A stretch of 64,000 nucleotides of DNA from RPQJ01 sp963744735 (lineage in GTDB: Bacteria > Pseudomonadota > Gammaproteobacteria > Steroidobacterales > Steroidobacteraceae). The translations under genes and the position numbers were made by a program. Of this stretch, positions 17,734 to 26,761 are shown piece by piece (positions within the stretch are counted from its first letter, which is position 1; every line of letters begins with the position of its first letter). The DNA is taken from positions 1 through 64,000 of the forward strand of contig CAVUVH010000019.1 in NCBI GenBank assembly GCA_963744735.1, read 5' to 3'. The notes below the pieces were generated by a model. That model ran no database searches and was not told the origin of the DNA. It saw nothing but the letters and a program-made list of their open reading frames with translations.

Positions 17734-19575
17734 GTGACGAACGGGCCGGAGGACGGGGAGGGCAATGGCCTCTGGAATCGGCTGCGCCACCGCAAGGTGG
17801 TGCAGTGGGGCGTTGCCTATTCGGCTGGTTCGTGGGGATTCCTGCAGGGACTTTCGTACCTCAGCACGGTATTCGCGTGGCCTCCGCAACTACAGAGGTT
17901 CGCCACCGTCGCGTTCCTGGCCGGCCTTCCGATCGCGATTGTGCTTGCCTGGTACCACGGCGACCGGGGTCACCAGAAGGTGAGTGGCCGGGAGTTTGCG
18001 ATCCTGACGGTGCTGCTGCTGCTGGGCGGCGGGATGTTCTGGTGGGTCGCGCGCATGCCCGCGGCTCCCGTGGCGATCACAGCGCAACCTGGTGCATCGC
18101 AGGAGCAGGCGCCGGCGGCGACCGGACCATCGATCGCGGTGTTGCCCTTCGTCAACATGAGCACCGACGTCGAAAACGGCTTCTTCGCGGACGGCATCTC
18201 GGAGGAGCTGCTCAACGTGTTGGCCAGCGTGGACGGCCTCAAGGTGGCTTCGCGCACGTCCGCCTTCTCGTTCAAGGGCAAAGACATCCCGATTCCAGAA
18301 ATCGCCCGACAGCTCGGCGTGGAGCACGTGCTGGAAGGCTCCGTGCGCAAGCAAGGTCAGCGCGTGCGCATTACTGCGCAGTTGATCCATGCCGGCAGCG
18401 ACGGTCACCTCTGGTCGGAGACCTACGACCGCGACCTGACCGACATCTTCAAGGTGCAGGAAGAGATCGCGCAGGCAATCACCCGGGAACTCGAGGGCAT
18501 CATCGGCAAGCGACAGGTAGCCGTGGTTGCTTCGACCGATAATCTCGAGGCCTACCAAAGCTTCCTTCAGGGCCGGGCGCGGTTTCACAGGCGCGACGAA
18601 TTGCTCGCCGCGATCGACGATCTGTCGAGTGCGGTGAAGCTGGATCCGAATTTCGCAGAAGCCTGGATCTACCTGGCGGCCACCTGGGCAGTGTTGCCCG
18701 GCTATGTCCGTGACGAAGCAAGAGTCGCCCGATCCGAGACAGAAACTGCTGCGGCGCTGAAGCATGCTGAAGCCCTCGCGCCGAAGCACCCGATGGCGTT
18801 GGCGCTTCGGTCACGGCTTCTGGAAAACAGTGGCGAGCTGGCCGGGGCGCTCGCCTTGCTGGAAGAGTCGGCGCGGCTAAGCGTGCAGGATTCGACGCCG
18901 ACGCTGTGGCGCGGCACGCTGCTCTTGCGCAGCGGATACATCGAGGAAGCCATCGCCGTCCTTGAAAACGCGCAGAGGATGGATCCTCTGTCAGGCGTTA
19001 TCACCGGGTACCTCGCGCTGGCCTACCTGTCATCCGGCCAATACGACAAAGCCGAGGCGAACGCGCGCAAAGCCATGTCCCAGGGTTGGGAGCCCGCACT
19101 GACAGTCGCAATGTCCGACGCTGCGGCGCGCGGCGAGCACGCCAAAGCGCTCTCGCTCTTTGACGAGTTGGCTAAGCGTTATCCGACGCTGACAGAGAAA
19201 GACCGGAGATTCGCCACAAACTACAGGGAGCTGTTGCGCAATCCCGCAAATGCAGCAGCCCTCAAGGCGCTGCGCGAAGAAGACGAGGCTATTGACCTCG
19301 AATCCAGTATCGCCATCAATCGCTTCGATATCCCGCTCGGTGCGGTGGAACGGGACATCGAAGGTGATCCTGACGCGGGGCGACGCCAATGGTGGCTCCG
19401 CTCGGCGTGGCTGCCGTCGACCGTGGGCTTGCGCACCCATCCCCGCTTTTTCGCCATCGCCGAAAAGCTGGGCTTCGTGCGCTTCTGGGAGGCGCGCGGT
19501 TATCCGTCAGGCTGCAAGCGTGCTTCCGCTCCGGGCGGTGATCACCTGGATTGCAAGGTGATCGCACTTCAGTGA
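17734..19575 (+). CDS. TolB/FlgO-like TPR membrane protein (intact paralogue)
   Basis: The 613-residue protein starts at GTG 17734, six bases after AGGAGAG. The N-terminus has two membrane segments, with a third near residue 90 (FAILTVLLLLGGGMFWWVAR). Residues of about 130-260 form the FlgO/TolB-like domain (SIAVLPFVNMS, FFADGISEELLNVLA, GVEHVLEGSVRKQGQRVRIT) found in adenylate cyclase-like and CadC-like signalling proteins. The rest is tetratricopeptide repeats (NFAEAWIYLAATW, and so on). It probably senses or assembles something at the membrane, and no DNA-binding or cyclase domain is present. A decayed relative lies at 1322-3663. Confidence 0.85.
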   Translation: MTNGPEDGEGNGLWNRLRHRKVVQWGVAYSAGSWGFLQGLSYLSTVFAWPPQLQRFATVAFLAGLPIAIVLAWYHGDRGHQKVSGREFAILTVLLLLGGGMFWWVARMPAAPVAITAQPGASQEQAPAATGPSIAVLPFVNMSTDVENGFFADGISEELLNVLASVDGLKVASRTSAFSFKGKDIPIPEIARQLGVEHVLEGSVRKQGQRVRITAQLIHAGSDGHLWSETYDRDLTDIFKVQEEIAQAITRELEGIIGKRQVAVVASTDNLEAYQSFLQGRARFHRRDELLAAIDDLSSAVKLDPNFAEAWIYLAATWAVLPGYVRDEARVARSETETAAALKHAEALAPKHPMALALRSRLLENSGELAGALALLEESARLSVQDSTPTLWRGTLLLRSGYIEEAIAVLENAQRMDPLSGVITGYLALAYLSSGQYDKAEANARKAMSQGWEPALTVAMSDAAARGEHAKALSLFDELAKRYPTLTEKDRRFATNYRELLRNPANAAALKALREEDEAIDLESSIAINRFDIPLGAVERDIEGDPDAGRRQWWLRSAWLPSTVGLRTHPRFFAIAEKLGFVRFWEARGYPSGCKRASAPGGDHLDCKVIALQ

Positions 19576-19584
19576 CCGCAAAGT

Positions 19585-19745
19585 GTGAACAGGCGTTGAA
19601 GATTGACCAGGATGGCGGTCAGGCAGGCGTCTGATACCGACCAGAGTTCAATAGATATCTTTCGAATTGAATCGTGCGCTTGCTGCGTTTTCGCCCGGTC
19701 AGCATTGGACGCCGGGCGCTGGTCAATCCTCGATGCCGGTTAACG
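19585..19745. repeat. Nested palindromic repeat A, copy 4 (diverged)
   Basis: All four arms are present, but the centre is altered (AGATATCTTTCGAATTGAAT). It begins 10 bp after the TolB/TPR gene stop. Confidence 0.8.
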
Positions 19746-19760
19746 TCAGAGGTGATAAAA

Positions 19761-19838
19761 ATGCTTAAAGCCTTCTACCTGGCGGCGGTCTGGTTGGCCA
19801 GTTCGGTTGCGATGGCCAGGCAAGTGCTGGCGCCATGA
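19761..19838 (+). pseudogene. Signal-peptide stub of a lost gene
   Basis: MLKAFYLAAVWLASSVAMA is a clean signal peptide, followed by RQVLAP and a stop that overlaps the next ATG (ATGA). Only 25 codons remain, so the body of the gene appears deleted. Confidence 0.4.
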
Positions 19839-20380
19839 TCCTCCGCCGCATCACTGAGCACGTGAAAGCCCAGGACTGGTTCGCCGTTGCGCTAGATTTC
19901 GTCATCGTTCCTTCCGGTCGTCTTTCGCTCGCCCAGCCGCAATTGGGGGTCACGTGTTTGGGAGGCCGAACTGGGGCGCGGCACATTTAACCAAATGACG
20001 GATGAGCGACGAGGGGCGCTGGGCGGCGATTTTTTCGCAAGCTGACCATGCCCAGCTATTGCAGGTCGATATATTGGCGCTGCAAGGCCGTTTAAAAATA
20101 CTGGCAGTCGACACAACGATCAACCAGAGCGACCGCCTGCGCTATTACGACATGCTTGCGGAGATGGATGACAAAAGCGGTCATCTTGAACTGAGTCGCC
20201 AGCCAAATCATCCAGGGTATTGAGGAATTCGGCATCGAGATCCCCGCAAAAGAAAGGCCGGGCATATCGGAGGGTTTTGCCAGTTATAAAGAAGGTGCCA
20301 AAAGGATCTACGGCGAATGCTATCAGCCACAAGAGTTTCCGGTCTTGGATGCCTACCTTAAAAAGGCGAAAACGCCATGA
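19835..20380 (+). pseudogene. Decayed DUF6090-family gene (first of a pair)
   Basis: It begins MILRRITEHVKAQDWFAVAL then DFVIV, the family hallmark also seen in the intact gene at 28044-28808. It breaks off at about 19912, just before the membrane segment. Downstream, different frames hold gene-like pieces, ending with IPAKERPGISEGFASYKEGA and DAYLKKAKTP. Its TGA overlaps the next ATG in an ATGA, as expected for translationally coupled genes. Confidence 0.55.
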
Positions 20381-20535
20381 GACTTCGCCGTGTCACTGAA
20401 CACGTGAAGGCCCAGAACTGGTTCGCGGTTGGGCTCGATTTCGTCATCGTCGTTGTGGGTGTGTTTATCGGTATTCAAGTCGCGAACTGGAATGAGGCGC
20501 CAGGAGGTCAGCGCGCTTATCGCGATGAGAGGTAG
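20377..20535 (+). pseudogene. Truncated DUF6090-family gene (second of a pair)
   Basis: MRLRRVTEHVKAQNWFAVGL then DFVIVVVGVFIGIQVANWNE is the conserved N-terminus with its single membrane segment. After 52 codons it stops, where the intact relative has about 254. The remaining 200 or so residues are absent. Confidence 0.75.
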
Positions 20536-20628
20536 TGGGCGGGCCCATCGCAGGCGCTTCTATGGCGCTGCACCGCAGAAAAAAAGGACCGGCTGCGCAG
20601 TGACAACGCACCGGGATAAAGTAGCGCC

Positions 20629-20973
20629 GTGAATGCAAGGCTCCGATTTGCCGCTTTCCTGACGGGCGCGTTGCTGGCCGGCGGGGTGCTGGCCGATTCG
20701 GTTCGCTGCGGCAGCAAGTTGATCACGGAAGGCGATACGATCGAAGAGGTTCAGCAGTACTGCGGCGAACCTACAGAAACCAAGCGCACGTGGATTACTC
20801 GCCAGCCGCGATTCGAGTACGGTGGCCAGGAGATTCCATTTCCGGGGGAAGAGGACGTGCCGGTAGATATCTGGATTTACGACTTCGGTCCCAACAAGCT
20901 AGTGCGACAAATTCGATTCGTTGCGGGCAAGGTTGATTCGATCGAGACGCGCGAGCACGGTACGAATCGCTGA
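20629..20973 (+). CDS. DUF2845-like small secreted protein
   Basis: The 114-residue protein starts at GTG 20629 with a signal peptide (MNARLRFAAFLTGALLAGGV, cut near LADS). The mature part SVRCGSKLITEGDTIEEVQQ and YCGEP is typical of DUF2845, a family of small periplasmic proteins with a conserved Cys pair and a YDFGPNKLVRxIRF end. Function is unknown. It is followed after 20 bp by a 46-residue membrane peptide. Confidence 0.75.
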   Translation: MNARLRFAAFLTGALLAGGVLADSVRCGSKLITEGDTIEEVQQYCGEPTETKRTWITRQPRFEYGGQEIPFPGEEDVPVDIWIYDFGPNKLVRQIRFVAGKVDSIETREHGTNR

Positions 20974-20992
20974 AATCGGGCAGGGAGGCAAT

Positions 20993-21133
20993 ATGATCAT
21001 CAATGAAACCGCGGGCATCCTGCCCACGGCAGCACGCAACGAGTGGCCACAATTCTTCGCCCGGATGGCTCTCGTCATGGCGGCCATCGTCGTGCTCTCT
21101 CTGGCGGGAATCGGTGGCGCTTGTATTGAGTAG
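20993..21133 (+). CDS. 46-residue single-pass membrane peptide
   Basis: The ribosome site GGGAGG lies 5 bases before ATG 20993. The product is MIINETAGILPTAARNEWPQ, FFAR, then a hydrophobic helix (MALVMAAIVVLSLAGIGGA) and a short acidic tail. It could be a genuine small protein, or the N-terminus of a larger protein that lost its end. Confidence 0.45.
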   Translation: MIINETAGILPTAARNEWPQFFARMALVMAAIVVLSLAGIGGACIE

Positions 21134-21324
21134 CCGAGTGCTTCATCCGGGCATGGTCGCGCGTCTCACCTTAACTTGGCAGTACCCCGGCGTGGCGGAG
21201 GCGGCGAGAGGGAAAATAGAGACCAGTTCTCACGCCAATGGCAGTCGACGGCGTCGTCAAATCAGTCGAACGCCGCTGACCCGCATTGCAGCGGGCGAGT
21301 GCCGCATCGCGCCTCGCGCCTGGG

Positions 21325-22026
21325 CTAAGGTTGCTTCGGTCGCTTCCTGGAAGAAGTGAGTAATGCCGGCGGCTGGTCCCTCCAGCACGAAGCGCCGAGC
21401 AAGATCAACTGCAACTGCCGGACGAAGTCTTCGGTCATCTCGGCTTCCAGCAGCGGTTGTCCCGCCGGAAGATCCAGTATTTCCGGCGCCGCACCCAGCA
21501 TCGCCGTGACGATCAGTCCGCAGATCATCTGCAGGCTCGAGGTCGACAGCCCCTCGTAGGCACCGAGGCGGCGGAGGTCCTGCGCCATCTCGTGGGTGAA
21601 GTGGCTCACCTCGTTGCGGATCGCAAGACGCAGGATGCGGCTGCCGCCGGCACGCTCACTGGAAATGAACAGGAACAGGAGCCGGTTCTGCTTCACGTAG
21701 TGCTGATAGACGAGCACCGAGCGGCGAACCATTTCGCTTTTTTCCTCGCCCACCTGGCGCGCCTCTCGCAGGAGCCGGCGCAGCGTGATGCCCACCTCTT
21801 CGACCAGCGCCAGGCCGAGTTCGTCGGTGTTGCGAAAGTGGCGATAGAACGCGTTCGGCACGATTCCCGCCTCGCGCGCGATCTCGCGGATGCCGAGGCT
21901 GGTGAAGCTGCGTCCCTCGCCGATGAGGTTGAGCGCCGCTTGCAACAGGCCGTTGCGCGTCAGGTTCTTGCGCTCGCCGCGCGTCAGCGAATCCTCGCGC
22001 TTGGCGACGTGCGGTGCGGGCGCCAT
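21325..22026 (-). CDS. TetR-family regulator, FabR-like
   Basis: The 233-residue protein starts at ATG 22026, preceded by GAGGA. The recognition region (SFTSLGIREIAREAGIVPNA then FYRHFRNTDELGLALVEE) follows the fatty-acid repressor FabR closely, including GLALVEEVGITLRRLLREAR. FabR represses unsaturated fatty acid synthesis genes after binding acyl thioesters. Here the divergent neighbours are a phasin-like gene and an acyl-CoA dehydrogenase, so control of fatty-acid turnover or storage is likely. Two candidate operators lie in the divergent promoter region (22076-22093 and 22199-22216). Confidence 0.85.
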   Translation of the reverse strand: MAPAPHVAKREDSLTRGERKNLTRNGLLQAALNLIGEGRSFTSLGIREIAREAGIVPNAFYRHFRNTDELGLALVEEVGITLRRLLREARQVGEEKSEMVRRSVLVYQHYVKQNRLLFLFISSERAGGSRILRLAIRNEVSHFTHEMAQDLRRLGAYEGLSTSSLQMICGLIVTAMLGAAPEILDLPAGQPLLEAEMTEDFVRQLQLILLGASCWRDQPPALLTSSRKRPKQP

Positions 22027-22075
22027 GGGCGGTCCTCGTGTGGCGGAAGAAGCGGAGCAGTGCACCGGGAGTACC

Positions 22076-22093
22076 GGTGTACATGTGTATCTT
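22076..22093. promoter_or_regulatory. Candidate FabR-like operator 1
   Basis: GGTGTACATGTGTATCTT holds the core ACA-N2-TGT of the enterobacterial FabR site (AGCGNACA-N2-TGTNCGCT), upstream of the regulator's own start. The outer half-sites match only partly. Confidence 0.4.
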
Positions 22094-22189
22094 ACCTTAT
22101 CGAGCCGATCGCAGCGCAAGCATGACATCAGGGACTGGCATGCAGCAGCAGTCCTTTAAGGATAGCCGTTCTCAGCGAATTACTAATAG

Positions 22190-22218
22190 TTGACTTTCAG
22201 TGGACAATTGTACACAAT
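22190..22218 (+). promoter_or_regulatory. Promoter with embedded FabR-like operator 2
   Basis: TTGACT (22190-22195) and CACAAT (22213-22218) are 17 bp apart, a plausible sigma-70 promoter for the gene at 22272. Between them, AGTGGACAATTGTACACA (22199-22216) is a near-palindrome with the ACA-N2-TGT core, positioned to block polymerase. Confidence 0.5.
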
Positions 22219-22271
22219 GCAGTCAACCCGAATCACCGGGTCGATCGAGCGGGCCAAGAACCCGAATAGCA

Positions 22272-22787
22272 ATGACCAAGAGTGCTGCGACCAGTGTCAG
22301 GACGGCCCGCAAGGCTTCCGTCGGATCCCCAGCGGTAACGGCTCACAAGGTGATTGCCAAAGCGGCACGAAAGCCCGCGGTGATGCGACCGGCCCCACAC
22401 GCCGTCGACGCACGCCGGACGATCAGCCCCGCCCCGCGCCCCGCGCGGGCTGCGGCCGCAGCGCAGCCGTCGCTGCGCTTCCACTACCCGGAGTCGCTGC
22501 GCGCAAAAACGCACGCCGTGCTCGAGGCTCTGGAAGCAGCGCCCGAGCACCCCGGTCATGCGGAAGCCATGGCGCAAGTGGTGAGCGAACTCGTCGAAGC
22601 CGGCATGGACTACTACTTCATGCGCGCACTGAGGCAGGCCGACGTTGGCTTCGTGGCCGAGCAAACGGCGCGCGTCGGCATGTCGGGGGCGATCACGCTC
22701 GTCAACTCGATGAGCCGTAAGTACATCGTGCGGATGGGCAGCGCGCAGCTTCTGGTCGTCGCGCGACACATACGCGAACTGGGCTGA
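22272..22787 (+). CDS. Uncharacterised protein with Ala/Pro/Lys-rich N-terminus (phasin/PhaF-like?)
   Basis: The 171-residue protein has about 75 N-terminal residues that are basic and low complexity (ARKASVGSPAVTAHKVIAKA, ARKPA), like histone-like tails of granule-associated PhaF proteins. A helical domain follows (RFHYPESLRAKTHAVLEALE through MSRKYIVRMGSAQLLVVARH). There is no signal peptide. Its place between a FabR-like regulator and an acyl-CoA dehydrogenase suggests a lipid or storage-granule role. This is inference; I do not recognise the family. Confidence 0.7.
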   Translation: MTKSAATSVRTARKASVGSPAVTAHKVIAKAARKPAVMRPAPHAVDARRTISPAPRPARAAAAAQPSLRFHYPESLRAKTHAVLEALEAAPEHPGHAEAMAQVVSELVEAGMDYYFMRALRQADVGFVAEQTARVGMSGAITLVNSMSRKYIVRMGSAQLLVVARHIRELG

Positions 22788-22861
22788 GACGCGCGACGCC
22801 AGCCCCATCGTTGCTGTCACCCGTTCGAATTCGCATTTGCCGTTGTCACGAGACCCTCACC

Positions 22862-24685
22862 ATGCCGACCTACAAAGCGCCGTTGCGCGACATGAACTTC
22901 CTGATCAACGAGGTCCTGGACTTTCCGTCGCACTATGCCCGCCTGTCCAGCGGTGGCGATGCGACTCCCGACATGGTCGAGGCCATTCTCCAGGGTGCCG
23001 CCAAGCTGTGCGAAGAAGTGCTCGCACCGCTCAATCTCTCGGGTGACAGCGAGGGTTGCCATTTCGAGGCGGGCCATGTCAGCACCCCCGTCGGCTTCAA
23101 GGAAGCCTATCGCGAGTTCGTCGAGGGCGGATGGCAGGGCCTTTCCTTCCCCGGCGAATATGGCGGCCAGGGTTTGCCGACGTCGCTCGGCATCTTCAAG
23201 ACTGAAATGATGGGTGCGGCCAACTGGTCGTTCAACATGTATCCGGGGCTGAGCCTCGGTTGCATCGAAACCCTTTTGCGCTACGGCACCGAGGCGCAGA
23301 GGGCGATGTACCTGCCGCCACTCGTCAGCGGCGAGTGGACCGGCACCATGTGCCTGACCGAGCCGCAGTGCGGCACCGATCTCGGGCAGGTGCGAACCGT
23401 GGCAGAGCCACAAGCGGACGGCAGCTACAGGCTCAGCGGCACGAAGATGTTCATCTCTGCAGGCGAGCACGATCTGGCCCCGAACATCGTGCACATCGTT
23501 CTCGCCCGGCTGCCCGGCGCACCAGCGGGAACACGCGGCATTTCGCTGTTCGTCGTGCCCAAGTTCCTGGTCGGCGAAGATGGGTCGACACGTACGCGCA
23601 ACGCAGTGACCTGCGGCTCCATCGAACACAAGATGGGTATCCGCGGCTCCGCAACCGCCGTGCTGAACTTCGACGCGGCCGTCGGCCACCTGATCTTCGA
23701 GCCGAACAAGGGCCTCGAAGCCATGTTCACGTTCATGAACACCGCGCGCATCGGCACCGCCATTCAGGGCATCGCACATGCGGAAGCCTCGTTTCAGGGT
23801 GCCCTGGCCTACGCCCGGGAGCGCCGCTCGATGCGTGCCGTGACGGGGAAGAAGGAGCCGGACGCGAATGCCGATGCGCTGATCTGGCATGCCGACGTGC
23901 GTCGCATGCTGCTGACCCAAAAAGCCATTGCGGAAGGCGGTCGCGCCATGATCTACGCGGCGGCCCAGATCGCCGACCTCATGGTCGATGCGGGACGGAG
24001 ACAGGACCGCGCGACGCAGGACAAGCACGACGACACGCTAGGTTTCTACACGCCCATCCTGAAGGGCTTCCTGACCGAGATGGGACTGGAAGCCGCCAAC
24101 CTCGGCATGCAGGTCTTCGGCGGCCACGGCTACATCCACGAGCACGGCATGGAGCAGATCGCGCGCGACGCACGCATCGCAACGCTGTACGAAGGCACCA
24201 CGGGTATCCAGGCGCTCGACCTGCTCGGCCGCAAGGTCCTGCTGGGGACGCGCGGAAAATGCGTGCGCGATTTCAGTCGCATCATGCTGCGTTCGGCGAA
24301 GGCCCATTGGCTCGCGCACGGGTCCATCGGCCGCATGGCGCGCTCGACGGTAAAGCGCGCCATCGAGTGGAACCTGCTCACGCTGCGAATCATGCGGCGC
24401 GTTGGCAAGGATCGCGACCTCGTCGGCTCGGCAAGCGTCGACTATCTGATGTATTCCGGCTACGTGATGATGGCCCATTTCTGGGTCCGGCAAGCCGCGG
24501 TCGCCCAAAAGTTTCTGCGCAACGGCAAGGGAGCCGAATCGGCGGAGTTCTACCGCGCCAAGATTCAAACCGCCGAGTTCTACTTCGACCGGCTGCTGCC
24601 GCGTGCCGATGCCCACCGCAAGAGCGCACTGGCACCGACGCGTTCCCTGATGCAGATGGGCAACGGGGACTTCGCGTTTTCCTGA
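22862..24685 (+). CDS. FadE/DmdC-type acyl-CoA dehydrogenase
   Basis: The 607-residue flavoprotein starts at ATG 22862. Its length and C-terminal extension (after residue 470) place it in the long DmdC/FadE2-like branch rather than the 380-residue short-chain group. The FAD-binding stretch MCLTEPQCGTDLGQVRT and the catalytic base E444 (LYEGTTGIQ) are present. It oxidises an acyl-CoA to the trans-2-enoyl-CoA and passes electrons to ETF. It lies 74 bp after the phasin-like gene, probably in the same FabR-like-controlled unit. The exact substrate cannot be set from sequence. Confidence 0.88.
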   Translation: MPTYKAPLRDMNFLINEVLDFPSHYARLSSGGDATPDMVEAILQGAAKLCEEVLAPLNLSGDSEGCHFEAGHVSTPVGFKEAYREFVEGGWQGLSFPGEYGGQGLPTSLGIFKTEMMGAANWSFNMYPGLSLGCIETLLRYGTEAQRAMYLPPLVSGEWTGTMCLTEPQCGTDLGQVRTVAEPQADGSYRLSGTKMFISAGEHDLAPNIVHIVLARLPGAPAGTRGISLFVVPKFLVGEDGSTRTRNAVTCGSIEHKMGIRGSATAVLNFDAAVGHLIFEPNKGLEAMFTFMNTARIGTAIQGIAHAEASFQGALAYARERRSMRAVTGKKEPDANADALIWHADVRRMLLTQKAIAEGGRAMIYAAAQIADLMVDAGRRQDRATQDKHDDTLGFYTPILKGFLTEMGLEAANLGMQVFGGHGYIHEHGMEQIARDARIATLYEGTTGIQALDLLGRKVLLGTRGKCVRDFSRIMLRSAKAHWLAHGSIGRMARSTVKRAIEWNLLTLRIMRRVGKDRDLVGSASVDYLMYSGYVMMAHFWVRQAAVAQKFLRNGKGAESAEFYRAKIQTAEFYFDRLLPRADAHRKSALAPTRSLMQMGNGDFAFS

Positions 24686-24705
24686 TGCGCCCACGAGGAC
24701 ACGTT

Positions 24706-24828
24706 ATGAACATGCTCAAGCAACTCGACTCAGACGCGCGCCCGTGGGTGGTGGCACTCGTCTTCGCGATCGCGGTCTCGGCCGCTTTGTTCCTGAATCA
24801 TCTCCTGGACATCGGCTGGAACCGCTGA
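24706..24828 (+). CDS. 40-residue single-pass membrane peptide
   Basis: MNMLKQLDSDARPWVVALVF continues into a hydrophobic helix and ends NHLLDIGWNR. AGGA sits about 8 bases upstream, and the gene is only 20 bp after the acyl-CoA dehydrogenase stop, so it is likely co-transcribed. Function is unknown. Confidence 0.5.
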   Translation: MNMLKQLDSDARPWVVALVFAIAVSAALFLNHLLDIGWNR

Positions 24829-24864
24829 CCTGGACGCGCCGGCGTGACGCGGGGCTCGGCTATG

Positions 24865-25513
24865 CGACTGACAACTAAACTCGTCGCGGTCAGGTCCGGT
24901 GCAAAACGCGCGGTCACGCGCATGCAGCCGCCTGATTGGGAGATGAGACTTTTCAGCGCATTTGTTCTCGCGACGTCGGCCTGGTCGATGACCATCCCGC
25001 AAGCGGAGTAACTTCAGTGCGGAGCCGTACGAAGCCAGGCCATCAGTGACGATGCTCTCCGGCTCCACGTGTTGGTTGCCGAGCAATCGCTGCAGCAGCT
25101 TCAGCCCAGCGCCAGTATCGCGGCGTTTCTGCACGACGAGATCGAGCACCTCGCCTTCATCATCGACGGCGCGCCACAGATACGCACGCTCGCCGTTGAT
25201 TTTGCAGACCATCTCGTCGAGATACCACTGCGGCGAGGGCGCAGCCCTGCGATGCCTCAGCCTGGCGGCGATCTGCGGACCGAATTTTATCGTCCAGCAG
25301 CGCAAGGTCTCGTAGCTGACGCTGATCCCGCGGTGAGCCAGCAACTCTTCGACGTCGCGGAAGCCCAAGGTGAGGCGAAAGTCGAGCCAGACGGCGTGGC
25401 GGATCACGTCGGCTGGAAAGCGGTGACGCTTGAAGGAAAGTCGCGCCATGGCGGTCGCCTGAAACCGAAATCCGGCTATACCAGAGACCACCTCCCATTA
25501 GACTGACAGCTCC
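24865..25513 (-). mobile_element. IS6-family insertion sequence, copy 2, internally deleted
   Basis: It has the same ends as copy 1 but is about 163 bp shorter. The missing piece lies exactly between two ATCAGGCGGC direct repeats present in copy 1 (7496-7505 and 7659-7668), so deletion by slippage or recombination is likely. The transposase, starting at 25449, loses its C-terminal part and runs on in another frame. The triad motif reads NKCAEKSH instead of NNRAENSH. It is predicted non-autonomous. Confidence 0.85.
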
Positions 25514-25608
25514 GTCGACGTTGCCTCTGCTGCACTGCGGCGAGCAATTGCGGTCGTTAGCGCGCATACGCGTCATTGGAAGAAATTGCGAAGAGGGGGG
25601 CTCCAGAC

Positions 25609-26463
25609 ATGAACGAAGACTTCATTCACTGCTGGAACGAGATCCTGGTCCCGAAGTGGAATCGATTCCGCCATCTCCTATCCGGTAACGGCGGCATCCA
25701 CAGCGAAATCGCGTATCCGTATTTCGGATTGAGGGTCGGCGACAAGGTGCTCGATATAGGCTGCGGTTACGGCGAGACCTGTCTGGACATCGGCCGCATG
25801 GTGACGGATGCCGGCGAGGTGCTGGGGCTGGATTGCACCGAGGCGTTTCTGGCCGACGCAAACCGGGAACGGGATCAGGCTGGGCTCCGACACGTGCGTT
25901 ACGAACTCGGGGATGCCCAGACGCACGCCTTGCCGTCGGAATACTTTGATGTCGTGTTTTCACGGTTCGGCGTGATGTTCTTCGAGAGCGTGGTCATGGC
26001 TCTGCGCAATGCGCACCGCGCGCTCAAGCCGGGCGGCACGGTGTGCCTGATCGTATGGCGCACGATCAAGGACAATCCATGCTGGGGCAGGGCGAAGGAG
26101 ATCGCGCTCAAGTATCTGCCGCCGCCGGGCGATCAGGCCAAGACCTGCGGACCTGGGCCGTTTTCGATGGCGGATGAGGAGACCGTCCGCGCGATGCTGA
26201 AGGTCGCCGGCTTCACCCAGGTCGAGTTGTTCAGGCGCGTCGATGCCGAGATCTGCGTCGGCACGACTGTGGAGGAGGCGATCGATTACCAGATTCTGGT
26301 CGGACCCTCCGGCGAAATCGTGCGTGAGGCGGGCCCGGAAGGGCAGAGGCAGCTCCCGCTGATCCGCGCAGAGTTGGGCGCTCTCATGGAGGCGCACCGG
26401 CGCGCCGATGGCTCCGTCTGGATGCCGTCAAGCACCTGGGCCATCATGGCTCGAAAGTCGTGA
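25609..26463 (+). CDS. Class I SAM-dependent methyltransferase
   Basis: The 284-residue protein starts at ATG 25609 after AGAGGGGGG. The SAM-binding motif VLDIGCGYGETCLDIG (near residue 55) and the acidic strand end GEVLGLDCTEAFL are classic, followed by FDVVFSRFGVMFF and the post-motif RALKPGGTVCLIVW. This layout is that of UbiE-like or Methyltransf_11 enzymes acting on small molecules or lipids. The substrate is unknown. It lies right after IS copy 2 and shows no operon partners. Confidence 0.85.
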   Translation: MNEDFIHCWNEILVPKWNRFRHLLSGNGGIHSEIAYPYFGLRVGDKVLDIGCGYGETCLDIGRMVTDAGEVLGLDCTEAFLADANRERDQAGLRHVRYELGDAQTHALPSEYFDVVFSRFGVMFFESVVMALRNAHRALKPGGTVCLIVWRTIKDNPCWGRAKEIALKYLPPPGDQAKTCGPGPFSMADEETVRAMLKVAGFTQVELFRRVDAEICVGTTVEEAIDYQILVGPSGEIVREAGPEGQRQLPLIRAELGALMEAHRRADGSVWMPSSTWAIMARKS

Positions 26464-26761
26464 CGGCGCCGGCACGCAGGCACTGACGGTGAGCGAGTGC
26501 ATGAAAGAGAGGCCGAGATTCATGACTGTGACTCTGGTCAATCCTCGCTGTGACGCTGGTCAATCCGGTCGTGTTGGTACACAGGACCAAACTGCTCAGG
26601 CAGTGGCAGGAGCGGCGTCCCTCTAGTTGGCTATTTTTTTCGCCGACCTAGATGCTCAGGGGCCTGCAAGTCTTGTTCGTAGAGGCAGTCTTTCGGGGTG
26701 TATAAGACGATCAATCCTGACCGAGAGCAGGATGACGTCGGCGAAGACGAGGGGAGCAAGG
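26464..26761. other. Intergenic stretch with a partial repeat A
   Basis: Two CTGGTCAATCC motifs at 26535-26565 look like right-hand arms of repeat A without the rest. Nothing else is recognisable. Confidence 0.45.
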
